Shown here: piece after piece, positions 45,400 to 55,900 of the stretch | Layout: each line of letters opens with the position of its first letter | Position numbering within the stretch: the first letter of the stretch is position 1 | Source of the DNA: Zeaxanthinibacter sp. PT1 | GTDB lineage: Bacteria > Bacteroidota > Bacteroidia > Flavobacteriales > Flavobacteriaceae | Direction of reading: 5' to 3' | DNA length: 64,000 nucleotides | Assembly: GCF_028464225.1 (NCBI RefSeq) | Contig: NZ_JAQPCN010000004.1 | Coordinates: forward strand, 62,001-126,000 | Position numbers and translations under genes: made by a program | The notes under the pieces: model-generated | Seen by the model: the letters and a program-made list of their open reading frames with translations, nothing else | What the model was told of the DNA's origin: nothing | Databases searched by the model: none

Positions 45400-47721
45400 A
45401 TGATCAAAAAAAGTTTCCTGCTGTTGAGTACCGTTCTACTCCTGTTTTCATGTAGTGTAAATCCGAAATCTGAAGGCATTTATGTAAATGATATCATTGA
45501 ATTGAATGATGCGATATCTAACGCCTCTCCGGGAGATGAAATTATCATGGCCAATAATGAATGGTCTGATGTGGAAATCCGATTTGTGGGTTACGGGACC
45601 GAGGAACGGCCCATTACTTTGAAAGCAGAAACTCCTGGAAAGGTTGTTATTAAGGGAAAATCTGATTTGAAACTTGGGGGTGAACATCTAGTTGTAGATG
45701 GTTTGTATTTCATGAATGGCTTCTCTCCCTCTAATGCAGTTATCGAGTTTTCGATCAGCCAGGATACCGTAGCCAATCATTCAAAAGTGACTAATTGTGT
45801 TATTCTGGATTACAATAAACCCCAAAGAAATCAGACCGACCTCTGGGTACTCTTTAAAGGTCGACACAATGAGCTGAATCATTCTTACATAGCTGGGAAA
45901 GCCAATAGGGGCCCTACCGTGAGAGTGGATTTAGAGGGAAACAAGAACATAAAGAATTATCACAAGATCACGAATAACCACTTTGGCCCCAGACCCCCAA
46001 AAGGGGGGCCTAGCGCGGAAACTATCCAACTTGGGAATAGTTATACATCTATGGCTCCTAGCTATACTTTAGTGGCCAACAACTTGTTCGACAGATGCAA
46101 TGGAGAAGTTGAAATCATTTCAAGTAAAACAAACTTTAATGAATTCCGAAATAATGTGTTTTATAAAAGTGAAGGTTCCCTAGTCACAAGACACGGAAAC
46201 TACTGCGTCGTGGATGGTAATTATTTCATCGGAGATATCAATTCAGAACAAATTGGAGGGGTACGATTAATCGGTACCGGCCACTGGGTTACTAATAATT
46301 ATTTCTACAACCTGAAAGGCAAGGTTTTCCGAAGTCCGCTTGCGGTAATGAACGGAATACCCAAATCGCCATTGAATAGGTACATCCAGGTAACCGATGT
46401 GGTGGTGGCCTATAATTCTTGGATCAATTGTACCTCCCCCTGGCAATTTGGAGTAGGATCCAATACAGATCAAAGAGATGTTTTGCCAGCTTCAGAAATA
46501 AGGTCGGAAAGGCCTATCCGGACGTTGGTGGCCAACAATCTCATTTTTAATGCAACAAGAGTAGAGCCTTCCATTATCGCCCATGATTCCTTGGACGGAA
46601 TAATTTTTAAAGGGAATATAATCAATAATCAAGGAATCATCTTTCCATATGACTCGATCTTGAAGCAAGCAGAGTTTTCAGTAACCGAAATAGAAGACAA
46701 CATTTTTGTTCCCGCAAATGACTTATCGGAATTTGAACGCTTCAGCGGATTTGAATTTGATTTGATTTCAAAGGATTTGTTCGGCAATTCACGGGCAGAG
46801 AATAATACGGTCGGTGCAATAGCTGGCGAACCTGAAGAAAAGTTAAATATTATGGATACTTCTCAATATGGACCCCTTTGGTATTCTAGCGAACCTTCGG
46901 AAGAACGTAACCCCCAAAGCCACCTTGTAAGCACATCGGCCGAACTGCGGACCGCAATAAAGGATGCCGATTACGGCGACACTATTGTATTGCAAGCGGA
47001 ACGATTTGCGCTGAAATCGGCATTGGAAATTGATAAGAAATTGACCATAAGATCCGCTGACATTGAGGACAAGTCGACCATTCAATATCTTGGGGAGGGA
47101 TCGACTCCTGCTTTTGAAATGAACCCCAAAGGAGAACTTTCCCTGGTATCCGTAATACTTGAAGGAAATGCGGATAATTATGGATTCGCGCCCTTGAAGG
47201 AAAACATGTCCAGTTTGTACAATTTAGAGATCTTGGATTCTGAAATATTCAACTTTAATTACGTCCTTAAGGGATATAAACATTCTTTTGCGGAATACAT
47301 AAGAATACAATATACAACGATAAAAAATTGTAAGAATGGCCTCGAACTTTCTGCGGAGGATGATGATCGTGGGGATTATAATGCTGAGAACGTCATTATT
47401 GCCCACTGCATTTTCTCTAATATCAGTAAGAATGTAATCGATTATTACCGGGGCGGTTATGATGAATCTACGGTGGGTGGTAATTTAACGGTGACCAATA
47501 GCACTTTTACACAAAGTGGCACCCAGGATGAAAACGGCATCTTAATTGACACCTATGGCATTATCAATGTCAACATCACCGGTAATACGTTTATAAATAA
47601 TAATGTGAGACTGGTAGCAAGGCTATGGGGCGCCAAGAATAATTCACATTCGGGTAATGTAATAGAAAATTCAGGGAAATTGGTTGTAGAAGAAAATCTG
47701 CCGCTTAAGTTAATGTACTAA
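45400..47721 (+). CDS. Polysaccharide lyase family 6 alginate lyase, lipoprotein
   Basis: I start at ATG 45400 (MIKKSFLLLSTVLLLFSCS, lipid Cys18), because the longer frame from 45307 would run through the operator. The 773-residue protein is a two-helix PL6: the first parallel beta-helix has LFDRCNGEVEIISSKTNFNE with calcium-site Glu residues and the catalytic Lys, and GSLVTRHGNYCVVDGN with the catalytic Arg; a second beta-helix follows from about residue 480. PL6 enzymes cut alginate, often at MG or GG links. It sits five bases before kdgK in one operon. Confidence 0.93.
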   Translation: MIKKSFLLLSTVLLLFSCSVNPKSEGIYVNDIIELNDAISNASPGDEIIMANNEWSDVEIRFVGYGTEERPITLKAETPGKVVIKGKSDLKLGGEHLVVDGLYFMNGFSPSNAVIEFSISQDTVANHSKVTNCVILDYNKPQRNQTDLWVLFKGRHNELNHSYIAGKANRGPTVRVDLEGNKNIKNYHKITNNHFGPRPPKGGPSAETIQLGNSYTSMAPSYTLVANNLFDRCNGEVEIISSKTNFNEFRNNVFYKSEGSLVTRHGNYCVVDGNYFIGDINSEQIGGVRLIGTGHWVTNNYFYNLKGKVFRSPLAVMNGIPKSPLNRYIQVTDVVVAYNSWINCTSPWQFGVGSNTDQRDVLPASEIRSERPIRTLVANNLIFNATRVEPSIIAHDSLDGIIFKGNIINNQGIIFPYDSILKQAEFSVTEIEDNIFVPANDLSEFERFSGFEFDLISKDLFGNSRAENNTVGAIAGEPEEKLNIMDTSQYGPLWYSSEPSEERNPQSHLVSTSAELRTAIKDADYGDTIVLQAERFALKSALEIDKKLTIRSADIEDKSTIQYLGEGSTPAFEMNPKGELSLVSVILEGNADNYGFAPLKENMSSLYNLEILDSEIFNFNYVLKGYKHSFAEYIRIQYTTIKNCKNGLELSAEDDDRGDYNAENVIIAHCIFSNISKNVIDYYRGGYDESTVGGNLTVTNSTFTQSGTQDENGILIDTYGIINVNITGNTFINNNVRLVARLWGAKNNSHSGNVIENSGKLVVEENLPLKLMY

Positions 47722-47726
47722 AAGGT

Positions 47727-48728
47727 ATGCCTAAAAAAGTAATCACGTTTGGTGAAGTAATGATGCGCTTGTCCCCACCCGGCTATGAGAAATTTTCTCA
47801 GGCCTCATCTTTTGATTTGGTGTATGGCGGTGGGGAGGCAAATGTTGCAATTTCATGTGCTTATATGGGAATGAAAGCTGCACATGTGACTCGATTTCCC
47901 GATAATGCCCTCGGTAAAGCGGCCACACAATTTTTACGTAAGCATTGGCTCAGTACGGAGCATGTTATTTATGGCGATCATATGCTGGGCAAGTATTTTT
48001 TGGAAAAAGGTGCGGTGCACAGGCCAAGTGAGGTGATTTATGAACGGGTAGGGTCTTCTTTCTCTTTGATAGAGCCGTCAATGATAAATTGGGAAGATGC
48101 GCTCAAAGATGCCGATTGGTTCCATTGGACTGGTATTACCCCGGCTATTTCAGAAGGCGCTTACTTATGTTGTCTGGAGGCCGTAAAGGCAGCCAATAAA
48201 ATGGGAATACCTGTTTCTGGAGACATAAATTCACGTAGTAACATGTGGAAATACGGGAAAACCATGCAAGAGGTAATACCCACATTGGTGGAGTATAGTG
48301 ACGTAGTAATTACCAGTAGCCGTGGAATTCGTGAAATGTTTGAAATAAACAGGCCCAATGATAAATTCCAGGATTTAGCGATTGCACTAATCAATCTGTT
48401 TCCCAATATTGATAAGGTAGTTAAAAAGACCCGCAGAACTTTAAGTGCTTCACATAACCAGATTCAGGGTAAGCTGTGGAATGGAAAAACCTATATAACC
48501 AGCAATATGCTCAATATTACCCACATCATAGACCGTGTTGGCACAGGAGATGCTTTTGCCGCTGGACTCATCTATGGACTTTTGCATTATAACGATTCTC
48601 AAGCCATAGAGTTTGCTTCTGCCGCATGTGCATTGAAACACACGGTTCCCGGGGATGTAAATATGGTCTCCTTGGAAAACGTACGAAGTTTAATGGAGGG
48701 GGATACCTCCGGGGCTATCAAAAGATAA
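47727..48728 (+). CDS. kdgK: 2-keto-3-deoxygluconate kinase (PfkB family)
   Basis: The 333-residue kinase starts VITFGEVMMRLSPPGYEKF, contains YGGGEANVAISCAYMGM (substrate-binding glycines) and ends with the PfkB signature DRVGTGDAFAAGLIYG including the catalytic Asp. KdgK makes KDPG from KDG, the product of DEH reduction. Coupling to the PL6 gene and to the SDR/KdgF genes downstream supports KDG rather than ribose or fructose as substrate. Confidence 0.93.
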   Translation: MPKKVITFGEVMMRLSPPGYEKFSQASSFDLVYGGGEANVAISCAYMGMKAAHVTRFPDNALGKAATQFLRKHWLSTEHVIYGDHMLGKYFLEKGAVHRPSEVIYERVGSSFSLIEPSMINWEDALKDADWFHWTGITPAISEGAYLCCLEAVKAANKMGIPVSGDINSRSNMWKYGKTMQEVIPTLVEYSDVVITSSRGIREMFEINRPNDKFQDLAIALINLFPNIDKVVKKTRRTLSASHNQIQGKLWNGKTYITSNMLNITHIIDRVGTGDAFAAGLIYGLLHYNDSQAIEFASAACALKHTVPGDVNMVSLENVRSLMEGDTSGAIKR

Positions 48729-48847
48729 TTTTCGTATTACAGATCCATGTTTAATGTATAACCAGCAAAATTTCCAATAGCTGATATCGCATAGAGTTTG
48801 TTCTATTTTTTGTTAAATATTTGGAAATGTCGCGAATATTCTTTTTT

Positions 48848-48880
48848 TTGGTAAACCAAACTGGTAAACCAATTTGGTTT
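48848..48880. promoter_or_regulatory. GntR-type operator 2 (before the double-PL7 gene)
   Basis: Half-sites TGGTAAACCA and TGGTAAACCA separated by AAC, followed by an extra TTTGGTTT. It stands 144 bases before the PL7 start, within the 295-base gap after kdgK; apart from A/T-rich runs I see nothing else in that gap. Confidence 0.82.
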
Positions 48881-49023
48881 AATGAGTTTATATTTAATTG
48901 GTGGCAAGGGCTTATTATCAATATTCTTTTTTTTTTTATAAATGTAATCCGTGAAAATCGAATGATAATATAGTGAGCCCATCTCTCATTTAGATATCTC
49001 CAATAGTAATCAATAATAATTTC

Positions 49024-51081
49024 ATGATCGTTAAAACAATCAAATCTATCTTCCTTTGTTCGTTCTTAAGTATTGGGGCCATCTCAGTACTCATGAGCTG
49101 TGATAATATGAATAAAAAAAAGGATGGTCTAAAGAAGGTAGGAGCATCCTCAATAGTAAAAGCGAACGATGTCATACCATTTTTCCAGCACTGGAATTTA
49201 ATCCTGGGCGATGGTTCTAATGTTGGACCTGCCACTGATTATGTGAATAAGGATTTCTTTTACACCACAAATGATGATCATGGTGATTGGGTAGTATTTA
49301 AGTCACCTAACGGAGGAAGTACTCATGGTTCTTCGAATAACACTAGAACCGAGTTGGCTCAACTGAAAAAATGGACTCCGATGACGGAAGCCAAAATGAA
49401 TGCTACACTAAAAGTAATGAATGTATCTGCTACAGGTGATGCCCGGGTTGCTTCCACGCATTCAGTAGTGGTGGGTCAGATCCATAGTGCAGATGGTCAT
49501 GAGAATGAACCATTGAAAATCTTTTATAAAAAGTTTCCTGGGCATACTAAAGGCTCCGTGTTTTGGCATTATGAGATCAATACGGAAGGTGAAGATAATT
49601 CACAACGATGGGATTATTCTTATCCTGTTTGGGGCTATGATTTCTCTGTTGTTGGTACCGATGAAAATACCTATCCACCAGAGCCTGCAGATGGTATTGC
49701 TTTAAACGAAGAATTCAGCTACGAAGTTGAGATTAAAGAGGGAATGATGCATTTAACTTTTACCAGTGAAGGCCATGAAACAAAGACTTTTACGAAAAGC
49801 CTTATTTCCTCTGATTATACTGAACGCTCAGAAATTCCGTCGCAAGTACGAAATCTATTTTTCCCAATCGGTCAAAAGGGCGTTGAACGTAAGAATGCAT
49901 ATGCCGGCGAAGGGTTATTTTTCAAATTGGGTGCGTATAACCAAACTAATGGGAAAGACCCTAAGGTTAATAAAGTCTGGTGCTCAGGAGCCGAAACCCA
50001 TGGAGGTGATCTTCAAAAACAATATGCAGATGGTAATTATGCGGAGGTTTGGTTTAAATCGGCTAACATCACTATCAGTGATGAGGCCATATCCAATGCA
50101 GGGTATTTCGAGGCTAATGATGGCTTAAGTACAAAGACCGTTTATCCACATGAAGTGATTCCATTTATGGATAAATTCAAAATTTTGTTGGGTAATGGAA
50201 CTACAGTAGAGGATATCACAGCGTTTGAACATACAGATTTTTTCTACACCGTAATTGATGGTACCAGGCGATGGGTAGTTTACAAAGCTCCAAATTCTGG
50301 CATCACCTCTAAAAATTCTAGCAACACTAGAACGGAGTTACATGAAAAGAGAGATTGGACCCCTGAAGAAGGGGGTAAGTTAACAGGTACCTGTAAGGTT
50401 ATGCAGGTCTCCCTTTCCGGTGATGCAAGGGTTCCTGCATCTTACTCAGTCGTAGTCGGGCAAATTCATAGTGGTGAAGGACACGAAAATGAACCACTTA
50501 AGATATTCTATAAGAAATTCCCGGGGCACACCAAAGGGTCAGTGTTCTGGAATTACGAAATTAACACGGCAGGCGATGATAATTCTGACAGATGGGATTT
50601 TTCAACCGCTGTCTGGGGTAACGATATGTCCGTAACAGCTACCAGTAAAGAAGGGGCACCTGCAGAACCTTTAGACGGTATTGAATTAGGGGAAGAGTTC
50701 AGTTATGAAATTAATGTATATGACGGAATTATGTACCTGACATTTACCAGTGAAGGGCATGAAACCAAAACATTTACTAAAAACTTAGTTGCATCCCAAT
50801 ATGTAAAGCAATCAGACTTGCCGATACAAACGCAGAAATTATTTGTTCCCATTGGCCAAGACGGAACGGAACGGGCAACTGCATATAAAGGGGAGTTAAA
50901 TTATTTCAAGCAAGGAGCCTATAACCAAACCAATGGAAAACGCCCGGAGACTAACAGGGTTTGGTCAACAGGTGCAGAAACCTATGGAGGTGATATCGCT
51001 AAGCAATATGAGAATGGGTGTTATACCGAAGTGTGGTTTAGAGAAGCTACGGTCGGTCCAGGTGTCAGGCCTAACCAGTAG
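49024..51081 (+). CDS. Alginate lyase with two PL7 domains, lipoprotein
   Basis: The 685-residue protein has a lipobox (SVLMSCDNM) and two similar PL7 (alginate lyase 2) domains, roughly residues 45-360 and 375-680. Each has the three PL7 boxes: NTRTELAQL / NTRTELHEK, VVGQIHSADG / VVGQIHSGEG, and FFKLGAYNQTNG / YFKQGAYNQTNG, with catalytic Gln, His, Tyr and Arg all kept in both. Both domains thus should be active, cutting alginate at the cell surface. It heads the operon PL7-kdgF-SDR. Confidence 0.94.
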   Translation: MIVKTIKSIFLCSFLSIGAISVLMSCDNMNKKKDGLKKVGASSIVKANDVIPFFQHWNLILGDGSNVGPATDYVNKDFFYTTNDDHGDWVVFKSPNGGSTHGSSNNTRTELAQLKKWTPMTEAKMNATLKVMNVSATGDARVASTHSVVVGQIHSADGHENEPLKIFYKKFPGHTKGSVFWHYEINTEGEDNSQRWDYSYPVWGYDFSVVGTDENTYPPEPADGIALNEEFSYEVEIKEGMMHLTFTSEGHETKTFTKSLISSDYTERSEIPSQVRNLFFPIGQKGVERKNAYAGEGLFFKLGAYNQTNGKDPKVNKVWCSGAETHGGDLQKQYADGNYAEVWFKSANITISDEAISNAGYFEANDGLSTKTVYPHEVIPFMDKFKILLGNGTTVEDITAFEHTDFFYTVIDGTRRWVVYKAPNSGITSKNSSNTRTELHEKRDWTPEEGGKLTGTCKVMQVSLSGDARVPASYSVVVGQIHSGEGHENEPLKIFYKKFPGHTKGSVFWNYEINTAGDDNSDRWDFSTAVWGNDMSVTATSKEGAPAEPLDGIELGEEFSYEINVYDGIMYLTFTSEGHETKTFTKNLVASQYVKQSDLPIQTQKLFVPIGQDGTERATAYKGELNYFKQGAYNQTNGKRPETNRVWSTGAETYGGDIAKQYENGCYTEVWFREATVGPGVRPNQ

Positions 51082-51209
51082 CGATTCTGAGTTCGTCATA
51101 TATTCAATTCAGAATGAATTCTACAGACCCAGGTAAATAAAAGTATATATAAATAGACACAATTAAGAACAACACGATTCATTGTGTTTTAATCTGCAAT
51201 AAATAAGTT

Positions 51210-51584
51210 ATGAGGCGATTTAGTGAAAAGTACATCATCACAAAAAAAATGGAGTGGGAGGAACTTGGAGGTGGAGTTTCGAGAAAGATATTAGGATACG
51301 ATAACCAGATAATGATGGTAAGAGTAAAATTCGATAAAGGAGCATTAGGTGCTCCTCACCAACATTTTCATACACAAGCTACCTATTGTGTTTCAGGAAA
51401 ATTTGAATTTGAAATTGATGGGGAAAAGAAAATTGTCGAAGCAGGTGACGGCGTTTATATTGAACCAAATTTATTGCATAGTGCAGTTTGTTTGGAAGAA
51501 GGAGAACTCATTGACACCTTCAGCCCTGTTAGAGAAGATTTCCTAACGGGTGAAGGACCTTCTTATTTTGGCGATAAGTCATAG
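51210..51584 (+). CDS. kdgF: Cupin protein KdgF (unsaturated uronate linearisation)
   Basis: KdgF speeds conversion of 4,5-unsaturated monouronates from lyases to the linear keto form (DEH/DKI). The 124-residue cupin shows EWEELGGGVSRKILGYDNQIM in parts, PHQHFHTQATYCVSG (metal His pair and Gln), and ENLLHSAV-like EPNLLHSAVCLEEGE with the last His, and ends DTFSPVREDFL, all KdgF hallmarks. A Met at codon 14 is an alternative start. It lies 128 bases behind the PL7 gene and 45 before the SDR. Confidence 0.94.
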   Translation: MRRFSEKYIITKKMEWEELGGGVSRKILGYDNQIMMVRVKFDKGALGAPHQHFHTQATYCVSGKFEFEIDGEKKIVEAGDGVYIEPNLLHSAVCLEEGELIDTFSPVREDFLTGEGPSYFGDKS

Positions 51585-51629
51585 CCAGGTACTCCCCAAA
51601 TAAGCTACCCTCATATAAAATGGGCAAAG

Positions 51630-52394
51630 ATGAAAGATAAATTGATTGGTAAAAATGTACTCGTTACTGCAGGAGCACAGGGTATTGGCGCAGCGATCAC
51701 CAAACACTTTATTGACTACGGAGCCAATGTGGCCATTCATTATTTCTCTAGTGCTGAAACTGCCAATCAATTATGCGAATACGCAGCGAGCAAGGGACAC
51801 AATGCTATTGCACTGTCTGGCGATCTAACAAGGGAAGCCGATGCGAACGGATTGGTCGAGAGCACCGTAAAAGCTTTTAGGGGTTTAGATATCTTGATCA
51901 ATAACGCTGGTTCGCTGGTAGCCCGTAAAGTGTTAAGTGAAATGGAGGCCGATTTTTGGCATAAGGTTATGGACATCAACATGACCTCCATGATGTTCGT
52001 GACCCGGGCCGCAGCTCCCCATCTGGCAAAGAACGACCACAGCAGCATCGTCAACCTGGCATCATTGGCTGGGCGCAAGGGTGGCCACCCAGGATCCCTG
52101 GTATATTCCACCAGCAAAGGAGCTATTCTTACTTTTACAAGAGCACTATCCACAGAGTTAGGAGGACAAGGAATAAGGGTCAATGCTGTAGCCCCTGGAC
52201 TTATCCTCGGCACTTCGTTTCACAATACCCATACCACAAAAGAATCAGCGGTTGCAACCACTGCTAGTATACCAATACAGCGTGCAGGTAATGCAGAGGA
52301 TGTGGCACGGGCGGTTGTTTATCTGGCATCCGAATATGATGGCTTCATTACAGGTGCTACGTTAGATATCAATGGCGGGGTTTATAATATGTAG
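51630..52394 (+). CDS. Short-chain dehydrogenase, probable DEH reductase
   Basis: The 254-residue classical SDR has the cofactor motif TAGAQGIGAAI, NNAGS, a catalytic Ser in NLASLAGRKGG and YSTSKGA (Tyr, Lys). Placed directly after kdgF, it is the best candidate for reducing 4-deoxy-L-erythro-5-hexoseulose uronate to KDG with NAD(P)H, the known route in alginate-eating flavobacteria and sphingomonads. Family level alone does not define the substrate; two more SDRs are at the end of the window. Confidence 0.9.
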   Translation: MKDKLIGKNVLVTAGAQGIGAAITKHFIDYGANVAIHYFSSAETANQLCEYAASKGHNAIALSGDLTREADANGLVESTVKAFRGLDILINNAGSLVARKVLSEMEADFWHKVMDINMTSMMFVTRAAAPHLAKNDHSSIVNLASLAGRKGGHPGSLVYSTSKGAILTFTRALSTELGGQGIRVNAVAPGLILGTSFHNTHTTKESAVATTASIPIQRAGNAEDVARAVVYLASEYDGFITGATLDINGGVYNM

Positions 52395-52654
52395 ACCTGT
52401 AAGATTTTCCTTTGTGAGAAACCTTGGTATAGCAGATCAAGCCAAATCTTTAAAGGATCATGCCCTGTTCCTGAAGAACGTTTATTAAAAACGAAGAGTA
52501 ATTAGAATTTTAACAATGTGCTTCACGAGGTCCTGTTCTTTGAGAGGTTTGGTTTTGAATCTGACAAGGATCTGACCTTCAAATTAACAGTTCTACAAAA
52601 AAAGCATAAAAAAATAGCAGTTTTATTTTTAATTAACATTGCAATAACATATAT

Positions 52655-52689
52655 TTGGTAAACCAGACTGGTAAACCAGTTTGGTTACC
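52655..52689. promoter_or_regulatory. GntR-type operator 3 (before susC)
   Basis: Half-sites TGGTAAACCA twice, separated by GAC, followed by a third ACCAGTTTGGTTACC-like part. It lies 265 bases before the susC start. The 260 bases between the SDR stop and this site hold nothing I can support. Confidence 0.82.
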
Positions 52690-52743
52690 CAAAAAACAAT
52701 CAATTAAAAATTTCTGAAAAATGATTTAGAGTTAGTGCACAAA

Positions 52744-52773
52744 AAAAAGGATAGGTGCACGCCTATCCTTTTT
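52744..52773 (+). terminator. Terminator-like hairpin in the susC leader
   Basis: A 12-pair stem (AAAAAGGATAGG/CCTATCCTTTTT) with a loop of six bases lies between the operator and susC. Because it stands after the operator, a transcript starting near it would meet this hairpin before the coding region, which suggests attenuation or a short leader RNA. Confidence 0.7.
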
Positions 52774-52903
52774 AAAATTACTTCTTATGGAGGGAAGTAA
52801 AATTCGACAAATACACATTTAATGCAAATTTGAAGAATTCAAAAGTAATGAAATTCTCTGAAAAAACGCTATAAAATGTGATGGCTTAAACTGAATACAT
52901 AGT

Positions 52904-52922
52904 ATTCTCCGGGTGGGAGAAT
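52904..52922 (+). other. Hairpin in the susC 5' leader
   Basis: ATTCTCC and GGAGAAT enclose GGGTG, 31 bases before the susC ATG. It could affect translation initiation or mRNA stability. Confidence 0.5.
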
Positions 52923-52953
52923 CCATCGAACTTTTGAAATTAATTAAGCAACA

Positions 52954-55900
52954 ATGAACTTAAAAACAAAACTATTATTAATTGTGGTATTGCTGGTCAA
53001 TCTCCAATTAATTGCCCAGGACACTTATAGTGTATCTGGAACTGTAACAGATGTAGACAATGTGCCGATCCCTGGTGTAAATATCCTAGTGCTGAATACT
53101 ACCAGGGGTACCCAAACCGATTTTGACGGTAACTTCACCATCGATGTTTCTAACGGGGAAGTGCTTCAATTTTCTTCAATCGGTTTTGCCACACAAACCG
53201 TAGCTATTAAAGGGCAACCAACTATATCGCTGACCATGCTGGAAGATGCCAGTCAACTGGATGAAGTAGTTTTGGTAGGTTATGGCTCACGTAAAAAGAT
53301 TCATATGACCGGTGCTGTCTCCAGTGTGGTCAATGAAGATCTAGATCAAATCGCAGTAGCACGAGTTGATGACGCGCTTGTAGGACAAATCGCAGGTGTT
53401 AACATTGCAGCCACAGAAGGGGAGGCCGGATCTGCGCCAACCATCAGGATTCGTGGTGTTGGTTCCCTGAACGGTGACTCAGCTCCACTTATCGTAGTAG
53501 ACGGATTGCCTGTTGATAGTGACTTTCTTGGTAATTTAGATATGAACGAGGTTGAATCCTTTGATGTTTTGAAAGATGCTGCCTCTGCTGCCATTTATGG
53601 TTCTCGTGGATCCAATGGAGTTATCCTGATTACTACTAAACAAGGGAAAGAGGGTAAAACAAAGTTTGCATATAATTCGTATACTGGGTTTAAAGAAGCG
53701 CGACAAAGCGAGGATTACTACTTCTCTGTGGCCGAAACAGTAGCAGCCGAAACTGCTGCCAATGGAACACTTTCTGACCGAACCTTTTACAAGCAACTGA
53801 TCGGAATAGACAGGGATTGGCAGGAGGTAATATTTGATGGAGGTAAAATTGAAAGCCACTCTCTGAGCGCAAGGGGTGGGAGTGAAAGTACCAAATTTAG
53901 CATCTCCATGGGTTATTTGCATGATGAGGGTGTTCTCCTTACGGATGATTACAAAAGATATAATACCCGGCTAAAGGTAGATACCAAAGTAGGGAAAAAC
54001 TTCAGCTTTGGAGCCAACCTGGCACCTTCCTATACAAGAAGGCGCAGGTTTGACGGGTCTACCCATGACATATTAAGGCAAGCTCCATGGTTGCCGGTGT
54101 ACCACGATGAGAATACAATTCAGTATGTGGATCGCGATGTATATCCCGATGTCCAGGTTGGTGACTATGCCCTTCAGAGACATTTCGATAATTATGACCT
54201 AATAGGTAACGGGGACGAACAGGATATTAGTAATACGTCAAATACCAACCCGGCAGCTAAAGTCCTGGAGCGGGATAGAAACGATTACAAGTTTAAGCTG
54301 GCCGGAGGTGTATATGGTCAATACAAGATAACGGATGACCTGACCTTCAGGACGGGTATTTCCGGTGATTACCAGAACACGTTCAGGGACAGGTGGCAAG
54401 GAGTGCTCTCTAACAGGAACGGAGCTTCTGCCGCTAGCTATGACGTGTCCAATGAAAATAGGATTCACATTTTATTCGAAAATTACTTTACCTATAATAA
54501 AGTATTTGGGGAACACGATATCAGTGTAATAGCTGGTACTTCGTCAGAGACTTGGGATTACCAGGGCGATAGCGCATCCGGATCCGGTTATACATCAGAT
54601 CTCCTAAGGACATTAGACGCCGCAACTATTTTAAATGATATTGGCTCGTATAAATTATCCGAACGTTTTCAATCGTATTTCGGAAGGGTAAATTATGCTT
54701 TTGGTGATAAGTACCTGGCTTCTGTGAGTTACAGAAGAGATGGTAGTTCCATATTTGGTGTGGATAAGAAATTTGGTGATTTCCCTGCAGCTTCTTTAGG
54801 CTGGAGAATTTCGGAAGAGAATTTCCTGCAGAACAGTGAAATTTTAAGCAACTTAAAATTTAGGGTCAGTTATGGGTTCACCGGGAATAAGGATATAGAT
54901 ACCAATAGTGACATCATAGACCTGTATCCATCTATACCTCTGTTAGGCACAGAAGTCTATAATGCACAAGCTGCTTTTATAGCCTTAAATATTGAAAACC
55001 CAATCTTGCAATGGGAGCGATTAAAGGAAGTTAACCCAGGTGTTGATTTTGGATTCTTCAATAATAGAATTTCCGGATCTGTGGATTATTACGAGAGAAC
55101 CAGTGACAGGTTATTGTTATTTAACCCGGTTCCTTCAACCACTGGTTTTTCTGAGGCCCTGGTAAATTTGGGAGAAGTTAAAAACTCCGGTTTTGAAATA
55201 GAATTGCGTACTAAAAATGTTGTAGCGGAGAAATTCAGTTGGTCATCGACTGCTCTTGTTTCCATGAATGACAATGAATTGATAGATTTTGCCGATGCCA
55301 ACGGACAAATCCAGAATGTGGATTCTAAAAGAGCTGCAGAATGGATCAACCTGGTCGGAAATCCAATTTCGTCCTACTATGGATGGGTCGTAGATAGAGA
55401 TATTCCCTTAGAATTCCTTAAGGAACCTTTCCATCCTGTTGGTGCTGAAGCGCAGGATGTTTATGTGAAGGATTTAAATGGCGATGGCTTAATCGACGAT
55501 GATGATAAAACGATCTTAGGAAATCCTTACCCGGATCTTATCTGGAGTTTAACCAATGATTTCAGGTTAGGCGATTTAGACTTGAGTTTCCTGTTCCAGG
55601 GAAGTCATGGTGCGGAGATACGTAATATGGGAGATCAGTACCTGTTCAACCATTTTAACAGTGGCCAGGATTTTATTCCTGAAACCACTCCGAACCAGGA
55701 GTTTATCAAAGAGAAGATCTTCACTAATGACATTATACAGGACGCCTCGTATGTAGCATTGCGTAATATTACGCTTGGCTATAATTTTCCATATGATTTG
55801 GTTTCCAAATTAGGCCTATCCAGTTTGAGAGTTTATGGCACAGGTCAGAATTTATGGTACTCCACTGCGGATGATTATACAGGATTTAATCCTGAGTCAG

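Noticed and set aside
51084-51115. Terminator after the double-PL7 gene
   Set aside because: ATTCTGA and TCAGAAT pair across an 18-base loop with no T tract; too weak, and kdgF is probably co-transcribed.
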